The notes under the pieces were generated by a model. That model saw only the letters and a list, made by a program, of their open reading frames with translations. It searched no databases and was not told the DNA's origin. From Microvirga zambiensis WSM3693 (lineage in GTDB: Bacteria; Pseudomonadota; Alphaproteobacteria; Rhizobiales; Beijerinckiaceae), in NCBI RefSeq assembly GCF_016735695.1, contig NZ_JAERQD010000044.1, forward strand, positions 1 through 54,704: a DNA stretch of 54,704 bases. Direction: 5' to 3'. Position 1 is the first letter of the stretch. The number at the start of each line of letters is the position of its first letter. Of this stretch, positions 26,262-35,915 are shown piece after piece. The translations under genes and the position numbers were made by a program.

Positions 26262-26969
26262 ATGATGAGCGATGCAGTGAACCTGCCGGAGTTGGAACTC
26301 GCGGACCGCACGCCCGTGCCACGCAGCATCGTCGAATACATCCAGCGCCTGATCCTGAAGGGCGGTCTCAAGGCTGGCCAGCGCCTGCCCTCCCAACGGG
26401 AACTGGCGGAGCAGCTAGGTGTGAGCCGGCCGTCGGTGCGGGAGGCACTGACCGTGCTTGAGACCATGGGCCTTGTGAGGGTACGGGTGGGCAGCGGAGT
26501 GTTCGTCGCAAAAGCCGATGCACGCCGGCCGCTGTGGCGCTACTCGGATCGCTGCACGCCAGCCGATGTTTATGAAGCCCGCCTAGGTTTGGAGGGTTAT
26601 GCTGCCAGGCTCGCGGCTGCTCGCATCGACAAACCGGCCGAGGAACGCCTGAGACGGTGCACCGACGCCATGCGAAACGCCCTCGAGACAGGCGACGTGA
26701 TCAACCTCGCTGTCAACGACACGGAGTTTCACGACATGATCTTTGAGCTCTCCGGAAACCCGGTTCTCGCCGCCATGTACCGGCCAGTCCGTGAAATGCT
26801 TGTCGAAAGTCAACGACTTCCCATGGCGCAACTCGATCGTCTGAGTGAAACCGTGCGTGAGCATGAGGCCATTCTGGAGGGATTAACCAGCCAAGATCCC
26901 GACACGGCGGAAGCGGCAATGCAAAGCCATATTCGCTCGGCTGCGGGCCGGTTTGGCATCTCGCTCTGA
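26262..26969 (+). CDS. FadR/GntR family transcriptional regulator (FCD domain)
   Basis: The N-terminal winged HTH is unmistakable (GQRLPSQRELAEQLGVSRPSVREALTVLETMGLVRVRVGSGVFV, residues about 35-80). The C-terminal helical FCD ligand-binding domain has the usual Asp and His region (NDTEFHDMIFELSGNPVL and EHEAILEGL). The start is ATG 26262 or 26265 after GGTGGGGACAG; the frame is open from 26124 but overlaps the operator there. It is divergent from the ureide operon and most likely represses it, with an organic acid or ureide as inducer. Confidence 0.92.
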   Translation: MMSDAVNLPELELADRTPVPRSIVEYIQRLILKGGLKAGQRLPSQRELAEQLGVSRPSVREALTVLETMGLVRVRVGSGVFVAKADARRPLWRYSDRCTPADVYEARLGLEGYAARLAAARIDKPAEERLRRCTDAMRNALETGDVINLAVNDTEFHDMIFELSGNPVLAAMYRPVREMLVESQRLPMAQLDRLSETVREHEAILEGLTSQDPDTAEAAMQSHIRSAAGRFGISL

Positions 26970-27162
26970 GGAATGCGCCGCCCAGGACAGAAGTGACTTT
27001 GCCGGATGCCCGAGCGGCGGTGCCCGCGCGGACGCCCAACGAGTTCCCAGGTGATCACAAAGCGACTTTTATTCCAATAGCTAGTACAGCACTCCACGCC
27101 TTGGCTGGCACCTCCAATCCAATTGATAGCGCCGGTGCGAGGCCGAGATCGACGCTGCTGGA

Positions 27163-27672
27163 TCACGGGACCGCCAACTGTTGCTTGATCGCACGCTCGA
27201 TCCATGCGTCCCGCGACATCCCGGCCGAAGCCGCCATTTGCTCGACTTGGCGAAGAACCGTTGGCGTCAAGGGCACGTCGACGAGAACGTCCAATTCCTC
27301 CTGGTTAGGCTGCCCGTAGGCCAATCCCGTCACCTGCCTCGCGAACCGCCGAACCCGATCGGCCTTCTGCTTGTCCGAGAGGTTGGCGTCAGTTGCGACG
27401 AGTGGGCAATAGGCAGCAACCAGATGGTCAACGATGAGAGCTGGTTTCAATCCATTCGTCCGCAGACTGGCCACGAGTTCACCGATGCGATCACCCGCTG
27501 TGAGGCTGGGTGACCCTGAGTGCAGATCGCCCAGGGAGGGAATGATTTTCGGCGCATCCGGCGTCACCGTCTCCGGGCAGGTAAAGGTCGCGGCCTTCGC
27601 CGATCGAACGAGCGAGCCCGTGAGCCCGGCCCCGCAGGCCAGGACCAGAAGCAAGACAGATCTGACGGTCAT
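27163..27672 (-). CDS. Exported hypothetical protein
   Basis: 169 residues from the ATG at 27672, which has GGAGG about six bases upstream. The first 28 residues are a signal peptide (MTVRSVLLLVLACGAGLTG ... SAKA). The mature part has two Cys (TFTCPETV and AAYCPLV), and the C-terminus (PLTPTVLRQVEQMAASAGMSRDAWIERAIKQQL) looks like a ribbon-helix-helix segment, which is odd in an exported protein. I do not recognise a family. Confidence 0.7.
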   Translation of the reverse strand: MTVRSVLLLVLACGAGLTGSLVRSAKAATFTCPETVTPDAPKIIPSLGDLHSGSPSLTAGDRIGELVASLRTNGLKPALIVDHLVAAYCPLVATDANLSDKQKADRVRRFARQVTGLAYGQPNQEELDVLVDVPLTPTVLRQVEQMAASAGMSRDAWIERAIKQQLAVP

Positions 27673-27827
27673 CACATCCTCCTTCAGCACATCATAGCGA
27701 CAGGTCTCAGCAAGCAACCTCGCTCAGGAACCGGATGATCCAAGTCGCGGTCGGAGATGGTCGCTAGCCCGTCCCTGCAGTTCCCACAGGCATCGGACTG
27801 ACCGTGCATCTCGACGCAAGCAACGAC

Positions 27828-28211
27828 CTACCAGAAGCCGGGACCCCACGGGCCAAAGTCGAATGCATCCTGGTTCATCATCGCCGTCATCTGCTGCTCA
27901 TCTGCCAGTTGCTTGGCAAAGACGGCGGCACGATAATTCGACCACGCCGTCTGGTTGCCGAAATAGACGCACTGGCACCCGGCGGGATCGGCATAGACAT
28001 AGACCACGGTCCCACCCGAGGTCTGGCGCACGAACCTATTCGGCGGGAGCTTTCTCATGGCGGCAATCCGTGCCGGCGAATTGGCTGGCTGAAGCGTGAA
28101 ACCGGCTGCCGCGAGCAGGTCTTCCTTGACCTGAACCGCCTCCTGCGGGGTCTGGCACGCGGCCAGCATCAAGCTGATCGTGCCAAGCGTCAATATCGAT
28201 GGGAATCGCAC
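27828..28211 (-). CDS. Small putative lipoprotein
   Basis: 127 residues from the GTG at 28211, preceded by GGAGAG. The signal peptide ends in a lipobox (LMLAAC), so the protein is probably anchored to a membrane. The mature part contains VVYVYADPAGCQCVYFGNQTAWSNYR and ends with an Asp/Gly/Trp-rich tail. The function is unknown. The longer frame to 28277 would hide the signal peptide. Confidence 0.72.
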   Translation of the reverse strand: MRFPSILTLGTISLMLAACQTPQEAVQVKEDLLAAAGFTLQPANSPARIAAMRKLPPNRFVRQTSGGTVVYVYADPAGCQCVYFGNQTAWSNYRAAVFAKQLADEQQMTAMMNQDAFDFGPWGPGFW

Positions 28212-28437
28212 TGTTTCTCTCCGGGGGGCTTGGGATGGCGGTCGAAGGGCGCCCTTAATGCCAGCATCGTCCCACAAAAGTCAGTGCTCAGCTTGACAGA
28301 ACAAGACACCAACTTGACCAAACGGGGCTTATCCGACCTTGCACTTCTGCCGGTTCCAGAAAGCCCAGAATGTGTGTTCCTGAGGCGCCGAGGGTGGCGT
28401 GGTTCAACGGCCTGAACGAATTGCCAGTCGAGGTCCA

Positions 28438-29535
28438 GATGAAGTTTACAACGTCTGGGGCACCGGGCAGACCTACAACCATATGTCGGCCGGCTGGTCC
28501 TGGGCCTTCGATACGGTGTTCTCATGGTTCATGCAGAACGCCTCGCAACTCGGCGGCGTCAACCAGAACATGGCGGTGTCATGGCCGGCGCGCATCAAGG
28601 ACAAGGGCGCCCTGCGCGGACAATTCGTGCATGTGGTCGACGTCGTGCCGACGATCCTTGAGGCTGCCGGGATTGCGGCGCCAGAGACCGTCGACGGTAT
28701 AAAGAAAGCCCCGATCGAGGGCACGAGCTTCGCCTACACCTTCGATGCGGCGAATGCCAAGTCACCGTCGCGACATACGACGCAGTGCTTCGAGATGATG
28801 GGCAGTGGGCATTGTACAACGACGGCTGGTCCCTGAGCGCCAAGGTCAACCACGCGCCCTGGGAGGCGTTCGGCCCGGCCAATCCCGATCCGCTCAACAG
28901 CCAGGTGCGCCAGTTGTGCGACCGGGCAGTGACTTCAACCAGACCACCGACCTGGCGGAGAAGAACCCGCAGAAGGTAGCGGAGCTAAAGCAGATGTTCA
29001 TTGCCGAGGCAACGAAGCATCAGGTGTTCCCGTTGGATGCTTCCGTTGCCGCACGCATCGTCGCGCCGCGACCGAACCTGACGGCGGGGCGTTCCGAATT
29101 CGTCTACCCCCTCCGATGACGGGGCTGCCGCAGGGCGACTCGCCGGTGTTGCTGAACACCTCCTATACGATCACGGCCGATCTCGACGTGCCGTCGGGAG
29201 GCGCCGAGGGAATGATCCTGACCTCTGGCGGGCGCTTCGCCGGTTACGGCTTCTATCTGCTCAAGGGCAAGCCGGTGTTCCTGTGAACCCTTGTCGACCT
29301 GAAGCGGGTCAAGTGGGAAGGGCCTGACGCCCGGCAAGTAGAAAGTGGAATTCGACTTTAAATACGAGGGGCTCAGCGCCCTAAGCCTTGCGTTCAACAA
29401 CATGAGCAGTGTCGGCCGGCCCGGAACCGGCACGCTCAAGGTCGACGAAGGAGGTGCAGACGATCACGCTACCGCAGATGCTCCATTGCGCAGGGCTATC
29501 GACGCGAGAAGCGCCCTGTCGAGGAACTGCGGGTG
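28438..29535 (+). pseudogene. Arylsulfatase-like pseudogene (C-terminal half)
   Basis: Successive frames spell the C-terminal half of a sulfatase: VWGTGQTYNHMSAGWSWAFDT and VVDVVPTILEAAGIAAPETVDGI in one frame, then DGWSLSAKVNHAPWEAFG, then DLAEKNPQKVAELKQMFIAEATKHQVFPLD, then PSGGAEGMILTSGGRFAGYGFYLLKGKPVF and VGRPGTGTLKV. At least three frameshifts and an in-frame TGA near 29284 interrupt it. The N-terminal catalytic half with the formylglycine site is missing. Confidence 0.85.
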
Positions 29536-29898
29536 ACTGCGCGCGCAAGCTATTCGGGCCTTGAGATTGTCCGATATTAGAGCGGTGCCATTCCCATTCT
29601 TCGCGACGGCATCGTTCAACCCATCGTAGTCAAGGATGCTCTTCTACCCATTACCGCTGATGTCGGTGTCAACATCCTAAACTCAAGGAGCGAGACGAAG
29701 AACACTCAGGCACTCGGCGCCGACGTCATCCGCGCCATCAGCCTGCATGGCAACCAACCCGAGATGTAAGAGCAACAGTTCACCTTTCGAGAGTGCCCCT
29801 AGTCACTCACTATTAACCTAATAGCGACCAGTTCCATCCTACTCTCTCGCATATTCGTGAATGTCGACGGCTAATCGACCGTCGTGGGGAGAGACTGG
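29536..29898. other. Region with an unidentified short coding remnant
   Basis: A 60-codon open stretch (29581-29769) reads SGAIPILRDGIVQPIVV ... ADVIRAISLHGNQPEM and then stops; it has no start codon of its own. It may be the end of a decayed gene, but I cannot name a family. The rest is noncoding up to the exonuclease gene. Confidence 0.35.
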
Positions 29899-30906
29899 AT
29901 GCCGGGGCAGGCCGATCTGTTTCTGAGATTGGATGACGCGGCAGCACCGGTTCAAAAGCCTGCCACTTCTGAGATCCAAATAAAGCCGCAGATACAGAAG
30001 CGTGCGCTCCGGCTTGATCCGTCCGACTTCGAGATAGCCGCTCATGCCCTTGAGGCGAGCGGCCAGTATCGCATCCTACGCCGCCTCTACCCACGACCTG
30101 TTGTCACGCCCCGCGCAGCAATCCCCGGCCAGAAGCTCGCCATTATCGTGGACACCGAAACCACCGGTCTCGACCATACCCGGGACGAGGTCATCGAAAT
30201 CGGCATGGTGGCGTTCTCGTATGAAGAGGACGGCAGCATCGGTGATGTCGTCGGCACCTTCAATGCCCTGCGGGAGCCCTCCGTCCCCGTCACGCCGGAG
30301 ATTACACGCCTGACGGGAATCACATCGGACATGGTGAAAGGCCACATGATTGATCTTGATGCCGTCGAGGCGTTCATCCAGCCCGCCCATCTTGTGATCG
30401 CCCACAATGCCCGTTTCGACCGCCCTTTCTGCGAGCGCCTTGCTCACGGTTTCTCCCTGAAGGCCTGGGCCTGCTCACATTCCGAGGTATCCTGGTCCGA
30501 GTTCGGGTTCGAAGGCTCAAAGCTGGGATACCTTCTGTCCCAATGCGGCTGGTTTCACCAAGGGCATCGGGCTGTCGAGGACTGCCATGCCCTTCTGGAG
30601 GTACTGGCATCTCCCCTCCCCGGGGATGCTGGATACGCGATGTCCTGCCTTCTCAGGTCGGCTCGTAAAGCCCTGCTGCGGGTCTGGGCGGAAGGCTCGC
30701 CCTTCGACAGGAAGGACAACCTCAAGAAGCGGGGTTACCGCTGGAACGATGGCACGGACGGCCGTCCCAAATCATGGTTCATCGAGCTTGCCGAGGATGC
30801 CTATGAGGCGGAATTGAAGTTCCTTCGGCAGGAAATCTACCGTCGAGACGTGGAGCCCTTCACCGAGCGGATCACGGCATTCGAGCGGTTTCGTGCTGCT
30901 TCGTGA
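29899..30906 (+). CDS. 3'-5' exonuclease, DnaQ-like (second copy)
   Basis: Paralogue of the gene at 6527-7525, 335 residues. It has the same layout: MPGQADLF start, an about 85-residue N-terminal region (ILRRLYPRPVVTPR), ExoI (IIVDTETTGLDHTRDEVIEIG), ExoII (LVIAHNARFDRPFC), ExoIII (GHRAVEDCHALLEVL) and the KKRGYRWNDGTDGRPKSWFIEL block. All DEDDh catalytic residues are present. A GGGGAGA site supports the ATG at 29899 (the GTG at 29884 overlaps it). By eye the two proteins share well over half their residues, suggesting duplication or separate acquisition of related copies. Confidence 0.9.
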   Translation: MPGQADLFLRLDDAAAPVQKPATSEIQIKPQIQKRALRLDPSDFEIAAHALEASGQYRILRRLYPRPVVTPRAAIPGQKLAIIVDTETTGLDHTRDEVIEIGMVAFSYEEDGSIGDVVGTFNALREPSVPVTPEITRLTGITSDMVKGHMIDLDAVEAFIQPAHLVIAHNARFDRPFCERLAHGFSLKAWACSHSEVSWSEFGFEGSKLGYLLSQCGWFHQGHRAVEDCHALLEVLASPLPGDAGYAMSCLLRSARKALLRVWAEGSPFDRKDNLKKRGYRWNDGTDGRPKSWFIELAEDAYEAELKFLRQEIYRRDVEPFTERITAFERFRAAS

Positions 30907-31018
30907 CCCTTCGAAGATCACGAAAGTATTCGTGTCGCGATATCGGGCGCCTATAAAACGATTTGCATGATGCAGGGATGAGCGCACAGTGGGCTCGTAT
31001 CGGCAAGGATGCCAGGCC

Positions 31019-31417
31019 ATGTCTGATTTCTTCACTCTGCATCATGTCTCGCTCTACGTGCGTGATGTCGATGCCAGCGCTGACTTCTATGCCAATGTCC
31101 TTGGCCTTCAGGAAATCCCTAACAGGGTCGGCAAGACCCATATCCGATGGTTCATCATCGACGGCTTCCGGACCTTCCATTTGATCGGCGGCGACCCTGA
31201 ACAGGAGCGATCCCGCCCGTTCTCCACCCATGTGGCGCTTGCCACCACAGACTTAGAGGCAGCGCTGGCCCGTCTGGAGCAGCACGGGGTAACCTATGTC
31301 AGCCTCGCCCGGCAACCAAAGGACATCACTGTCCGACCAGACGGTATCCGGCAAGTCTACTTCCAGGACCCTGACGGAAACTGGATCGAGATCAACGATG
31401 CCAATGCTGACCCGTGA
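31019..31417 (+). CDS. VOC family protein (glyoxalase/bleomycin-resistance fold)
   Basis: 132-residue vicinal-oxygen-chelate protein. The N-terminal half begins TLHHVSLYVRDVDASADFYANVLGLQEI (metal His) and the C-terminal half ends YFQDPDGNWIEIND (metal Glu). Such proteins act as isomerases, dioxygenases or resistance proteins; the reaction is unknown. The frame is open from 30989, but the family alignment favours the ATG at 31019. Confidence 0.88.
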   Translation: MSDFFTLHHVSLYVRDVDASADFYANVLGLQEIPNRVGKTHIRWFIIDGFRTFHLIGGDPEQERSRPFSTHVALATTDLEAALARLEQHGVTYVSLARQPKDITVRPDGIRQVYFQDPDGNWIEINDANADP

Positions 31418-31453
31418 GATCCTTGTCGCGTCGCTGCACGGCCCGGCGCTCGG

Positions 31454-32000
31454 TCACTCGCATCGGACGAACAAGCTAATGGCGTTGGCCATGTCGGCGC
31501 GATCGGGCGGCGCGAGGCGGGTCGCGGTCACTGGCGTCTGGAACTCGACCCGGGTGCTCTCCAGAAAGGTCGCGAGCGCTCCCGCCTTGATCGCGAAGTT
31601 CACGTTCTGCGGCAGGTCCCCGATAGCCGCGACCGTCTTGAGCGCATTGAGCTTCGAGGTCACCACGCCGACGACATTGCTGTTCTCGTCTAGCAGCGGC
31701 CCGCCGCTGATACCCGGCTGAACCGGGGTCGAGATCCGGAGGAAGCAGGTGTCGTCCCTGATCCCCGCCAGCGCGGTCACGTCGCGGTGGGTGAAGTTGC
31801 CGGAACTCGCCAGGACGCTGTTGAGGGGAAATCCGAAGGCCGCCACAGCCTCGCCCAGACGAACGCCGGGGCGGATCGTGGCCACCTTGGCGGCCGCATG
31901 GTCGGCCTTCAGGAGGGCAAGATCGTTGGCGGTGTCGCGGGCTAGGGTCCTTACCGTGACGGTCTCGATCCAAGTAGACCATAAGGCGCTAACGCCACCG
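31454..32000 (-). pseudogene. Trypsin-like serine protease, 5'-truncated
   Basis: Contains the Asp block (DTANDLALLKAD) and the Ser block (PVQPGISGGPLLDENSNVVGVVTSKL) of a trypsin-like (S1C/DegP-style) peptidase. The N-terminal barrel with the catalytic His is absent: sequence upstream of IETVTVRTLARD is unrelated. The signal peptide is also gone, so it is a fragment even though the frame is open to 32080. Confidence 0.75.
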
Positions 32001-32258
32001 TTGCTCATGTAACAATCGGCCATGTCTGTAGAGCGCTCTAAGAAAGCCGCCCAGTATCGGCGGAAGGCACAGGCAATCATACGCAGCGAGTGGAGAGATG
32101 TGCCCTCCGCGTTCCTGGCTGGAAGATGAACAATCGTCTATGGAAGGGTTCAATCGCAGTTCATCACTCGCGCGATATTGATAGCGAGTCTCTCAAAGGG
32201 AACACCTTGAGAGACATAGGTCTTGTTCTCCGTAGCTATCCCTTTGCGGAGGGTTATC

Positions 32259-32603
32259 ATGCTTACCACTCGTATCTTAAAGACAGGATTAGCCATCGTC
32301 GCAATCTTCGGAGCCGTCGCAGCTTGGTCAGCACCGGCGCAAGCAGGAGAAAGCACGGGAACATGGCGCAATGGTATGGTAGCTGGACCCTATGGCCCCG
32401 GCTACTATGGTCCAGACGGACGCTACTACGGCGATGGTGGCCAGCACCGGCGCAGGAGCTACAGCCATGAGTACTATCGTCCATCCCGTAACTACGGCAC
32501 CTACTACGAATACCGTGATCCGTATGCTCGTCCGAGCGGGTATGGGTGGCGTGGCGGTTACGGCTATCGATCCGACCCATATTGGGATGATGGCGGCTGG
32601 TAA
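32259..32603 (+). CDS. Small exported Gly/Tyr-rich protein
   Basis: 114 residues from the ATG at 32259, preceded by GGAGGG. A clear signal peptide (MLTTRILKTGLAIVAIFGA, cleavage near AQA) is followed by a low-complexity mature part rich in Gly, Tyr, Arg and Pro (GPYGPGYYGPDGRYYGDGG ... GWRGGYGYRSDPYWDD). Proteins of this kind are common in Hyphomicrobiales; the function is unknown. Confidence 0.75.
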   Translation: MLTTRILKTGLAIVAIFGAVAAWSAPAQAGESTGTWRNGMVAGPYGPGYYGPDGRYYGDGGQHRRRSYSHEYYRPSRNYGTYYEYRDPYARPSGYGWRGGYGYRSDPYWDDGGW

Positions 32604-32709
32604 ACTCGAATTGGGCTCTACTGAGGTAGTCACTCTGCCCTATCATTGCTTCAAGTGGAGGGGCTGGCTCTAACTCTTGTCCCTCCGGCTGATCGCCAGG
32701 AGGGTTGCC

Positions 32710-33341
32710 ATGCTCCGCTCTGCGCGCGTGTTGCCGCTTGTTGCCCTCGTCCTTGCGGTCGATATCTCCTACTCGATGGACAGGGACGAGCAGGAGTTGC
32801 AGCGGGAGAGCTTTGCCGAAGCCTTCCGTTCGCCGCTGATCAACGCGTGATCCGCCGCGGCATGCTGGGCCGCATCTGCGTCACCTACATGGAATGGGCT
32901 GGTGTCGACGAGCAGAAGGTGATCATCCCCTGGACGGTCCTCGACAACTCCGAGAGCCTGATGCCCTTTGCCGACAGGATTGCCTCGACGCCCTAGCGGC
33001 AGGCACAACGCACGTCGGTCTCGGCCGCCATCGATGCAGCAGCGAACCTGTTTGATCGAAGTGGACTGGATGTCGGGCGCAAGATGATTGATGTGTCGGG
33101 CGATGGCGCCAACAATCAGGGCCGCCCAGTTAGGCACGCCCGCGACGAGGCCGTCGCCAAAGGGATTGCGATCAACGGTCTGCCGATCATGCTGAAGAAT
33201 TCGGGCCCGGTGGACGATCCGGACCTCGACCTCTTACTTCCGCGACTGCGTCATCGGCGGTCAAGGCGCCTTCATGGTGCCGGCACGCCCGCGAAGGAGC
33301 AAGTTCAGCAAGCCATCAAGACCAAGATCATCCTAGACTAG
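32710..33341 (+). pseudogene. DUF1194 (VWA-like) secreted protein, multiply frameshifted
   Basis: The start is normal (ATG 32710 with GGAGG) and encodes LVLAVDISYSMDRDEQELQRE, a MIDAS-type motif of a von Willebrand A domain. Other frames then give GRICVTYMEWAGVDEQKVIIPWTV, MIDVSGDGANNQGRPV, INGLPIMLKNSG and YFRDCVIGGQGAFMVP. At least three frame changes and a TAG near 32994 interrupt it. An intact DUF1194 protein has about 230-260 residues. Confidence 0.85.
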
Positions 33342-34011
33342 TGCATGATCTTGAGCAGATCCTCGACGCAGATCGCTGAGTTATGGGCGACGATGGATAC
33401 CATCTCCGAATAGGAGAGATGGCTGTCGTCCCCTGCCCCATCCGAGACCGTGCGGACAATGTAGGCTTCCTTGCCGAAGCGGCGGGCGACGTCCAGCACA
33501 GCCGTGGACTCCATATCTACGATGTCCCCGCCAAGGTCTCGCAGGCGGGTTCGGGCGTCCTGGCAGTTGATGAAGACATCCCCCGATAGCACCGCCCCGA
33601 GGTGAATGGTGAGTTTGTCGGCCATGCGTTCCCGGAGACGCACAAAGGTTTGCTCAACCTGGGCTGGGACGCGGGGAAGATCTTGCAACGGCTGGACAAT
33701 TCCCGGCAGCGGAAGGTCTCCAACCGGCACACACGTGAAGACACCATTGCTTAACAGCCCATAGTCATGGGTCGCTCCTCTGGTGACCAGAACGACCGAG
33801 CCGACCTCAAGGTCGGTAAGGGCTCCCGCGACGCCCGCGAAAATCAGGTCTTCGCATCCGAAGGTCGTAAAACGATGGATTGAGTCCGCTCTGGCACGTG
33901 CCCTCGCCAGAACTGGAACCCGGCCAGTGTGGTCGACTCCGGGGCAAACTCGAACCGGTGGTGGAGAGCGTCGAACTCCTCGGGTGTGGCGCAGAGAATG
34001 CCTATGGTCAT
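33338..34011 (-). pseudogene. MTA/SAH nucleosidase-like phosphorylase, frameshifted
   Basis: The N-terminus (MTIGILCATPEEFDALHHRF, from ATG 34011) and the C-terminal part (IFAGVAGALTDLEVGSVVLVTRGATHDYGL ... GDIVDMESTAVLDVARRFGKEAYIVRTVSD) are in different frames, and the segment that normally links them (GIGKVNAA-type motif) is missing. A small deletion with a frameshift near 33880-33910 explains this. The active-site VDMES stretch is retained in the C-terminal part. Confidence 0.8.
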
Positions 34012-34090
34012 CGAAGCAATCCCTGTCATCAGGGCCAGAAAGCCGAAGCTTCTCACACTCCAACATCTTTTGCCTACTACGCAATCCGAC

Positions 34091-35251
34091 CTAAACGATG
34101 CCCCAGGCGCGGTAGCGGGTGCGGCCAGTGAGTTCGCGCGGCAGCGCGCCGCCGAGTTGCGCCAGCATCAGATCTACAGCCTTGGGCGTGACCTTGAGCA
34201 GCTTGGCGCCGAGCGGCACCGTCACCAGCGGCCGCGACAGGAACAGGTTGACCAACTCCGGCAGCCTCGAGTTGCTGCGAGTCTTGGCGGCAACGCGATT
34301 CATTAACTCTCGTGCCAGGATCAGCCGGTCGAGGTCCTTGTTGGCGATGGTCAGCGCCTCGTCGATGACGCTGCAGAAGCCATCGAGCTTCTCCTTCGCC
34401 CCTTCCCTGCCCTGCGGCCGGAACTTCGACTGCTTGAATCCCGCCGCAAGTGGAAGCAGGTGGTTCGTCAGGCCGCGGGCCCGCAGGATCGACGCGGCCA
34501 TCGTGAGCCCGAGCCATGGCTGGCGGGCATAGAGGTTGAGATCGAGCCAGGCATTCCACGCCACAGCCGCCGCTGCGACCGCCGGCCAGTGGCTGGTGCG
34601 CTTGACCACATCGAGCCACGCATCCTCGCTCTCAGACTCGTCCTGATCCGGATCGTAGACCAAATGCGACCGGCGATTGGGCAGCGGGATTTCGCCGGCG
34701 AGCACCTTACCGGTGCGTTCGAGCAGCGCATCGATCTCAGCAAAGTGCGCCTTCCACGGGTCGGAGTCGTTCGCATAGAGCGGATACGCCTCCTCGTCAT
34801 CCGGATCACGTTTCGCCTTCTTCCGAAAGCGTTCGCTGTCGCCCTTGACGGGGCCGATGCCACGGAGGGCTGCCAATCCATCGATCGAAACCGGCCAAGG
34901 GGCCTGCCTGGCCATCGCTGTCCGACGCGCACGAAGAGCCGCTGCGGCTCGTGTGAGCTCGTGGGTCGGGTGGCGCACATCCATGCTGGCATCGTGCAAG
35001 ACCAGATCACCAACATCGACCAAGTGGCCGTCGAGGATTAGGGCCCGTACGGCCTCAGTCATGTCACAGCGCGACTGCCAGCCAGCGGCAAGGCCTGAAG
35101 CCTCTAGGCGGGCATCGAAGCGCAGCGTTGCGATGGTAATCGACTCCAGCCGGCCGGCGATATTTTCCCACGGCAGCTCAGGCAGGTCATACGTTCGGGG
35201 AGCCAGCGGTCCCTCGTCATCAAAATCCGCACCGAAGATCCTGAAAGTCAC
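34091..35251 (-). CDS. DUF1612 and HTH domain protein (RHE_PE00001 family)
   Basis: 386-residue protein of the plasmid-associated RHE_PE00001 family. Recognisable are the ESITIATLRFDARLEASGLAAGW start, the LVLHDASMDVRHPTHELTRAAAALRARR block, the DUF1612 region and a C-terminal HTH (LLKVTPKAVDLMLAQLGGALPRELTGRTRYRAWGIV). The family's function is unknown, though it is typically found next to repABC loci, and here it lies beside repB on the same strand. It could be a DNA-binding regulator. Confidence 0.85.
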   Translation of the reverse strand: MTFRIFGADFDDEGPLAPRTYDLPELPWENIAGRLESITIATLRFDARLEASGLAAGWQSRCDMTEAVRALILDGHLVDVGDLVLHDASMDVRHPTHELTRAAAALRARRTAMARQAPWPVSIDGLAALRGIGPVKGDSERFRKKAKRDPDDEEAYPLYANDSDPWKAHFAEIDALLERTGKVLAGEIPLPNRRSHLVYDPDQDESESEDAWLDVVKRTSHWPAVAAAAVAWNAWLDLNLYARQPWLGLTMAASILRARGLTNHLLPLAAGFKQSKFRPQGREGAKEKLDGFCSVIDEALTIANKDLDRLILARELMNRVAAKTRSNSRLPELVNLFLSRPLVTVPLGAKLLKVTPKAVDLMLAQLGGALPRELTGRTRYRAWGIV

Positions 35252-35883
35252 GCTAATCCTTGTCAGCTAAATCATTGACGGTTAAGGCTATAGTCCGCAC
35301 AGCCGAAGCGAAACAAGCCGTAGCTATGCTGGAGGATCGGAAGCTATTCGCTTTGAAGGCTGTACCCGTTTGCGTGGTGGCCACTGGAACGCTTGGCCCT
35401 CTCCAACCGGCTACTCAAAAGCGTTCTATACATTGCCAAACGGTCGATTGAACGCACCATCTGACTATGTACAGAATGTTGCCTGCGGGTAGCAGTTCCT
35501 ACACGCTCGTACCCTCCCCTTTGCCATTGCTGGCATTTAGCGGCCATGGACCGCCGCGCGTTAAACGAGGACTGGTCCTGTTGAGGCTGTACGCCCGCTC
35601 TAATTATTTCTAATCTCGGAGTCGAACGGTGTGGATGGGCCCATTCGTCCCAAAATGTTGCGTGTGAGCCTGCCAACGTCTGAAAGCCTGGCATCTCTCA
35701 CCATACGCCGACTGAAGAGGCCCTGAGACTACAAATCGAAAGGTTGCTTAAGGTCGTTGCTGAGGGACAGAAATCCGATATGTCCGAAGTCCTGGCTGAT
35801 GAGATCCGAACCGCGCACACGATACTCGATGTTACAGCTGTAAAGAACAATTCGAGTTTGAGTGTTTTCGTCCTGGTGAGAGA
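35252..35883. other. Intergenic region downstream of repB (position where repC would be expected)
   Basis: About 630 bp without a convincing gene. In a repABC operon the antisense RNA gene and repC follow repB; neither is visible here. An imperfect parS-like site lies at 35830-35845, just before the terminator of repB. Confidence 0.5.
35830..35845. promoter_or_regulatory. Imperfect parS-like site downstream of repB
   Basis: TGTTACAGCTGTAAAG matches the parS-like palindrome of the upstream cluster at 14 of 16 positions. Confidence 0.55.
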
Positions 35884-35912
35884 AAGGCAGGAGCCTTGGC
35901 TCCTGCCCCCTT
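35884..35912 (-). terminator. Rho-independent terminator of the repAB operon
   Basis: Read on the minus strand: GGCAGGAGCC, a two-base loop (AA), GGCTCCTGCC, then TTTCTCTC, only a few bases after the repB stop. The ten-pair GC-rich stem with a T-rich tail is a strong terminator, and it shows that transcription stops before any repC. Confidence 0.75.
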
Positions 35913-35915
35913 TGA

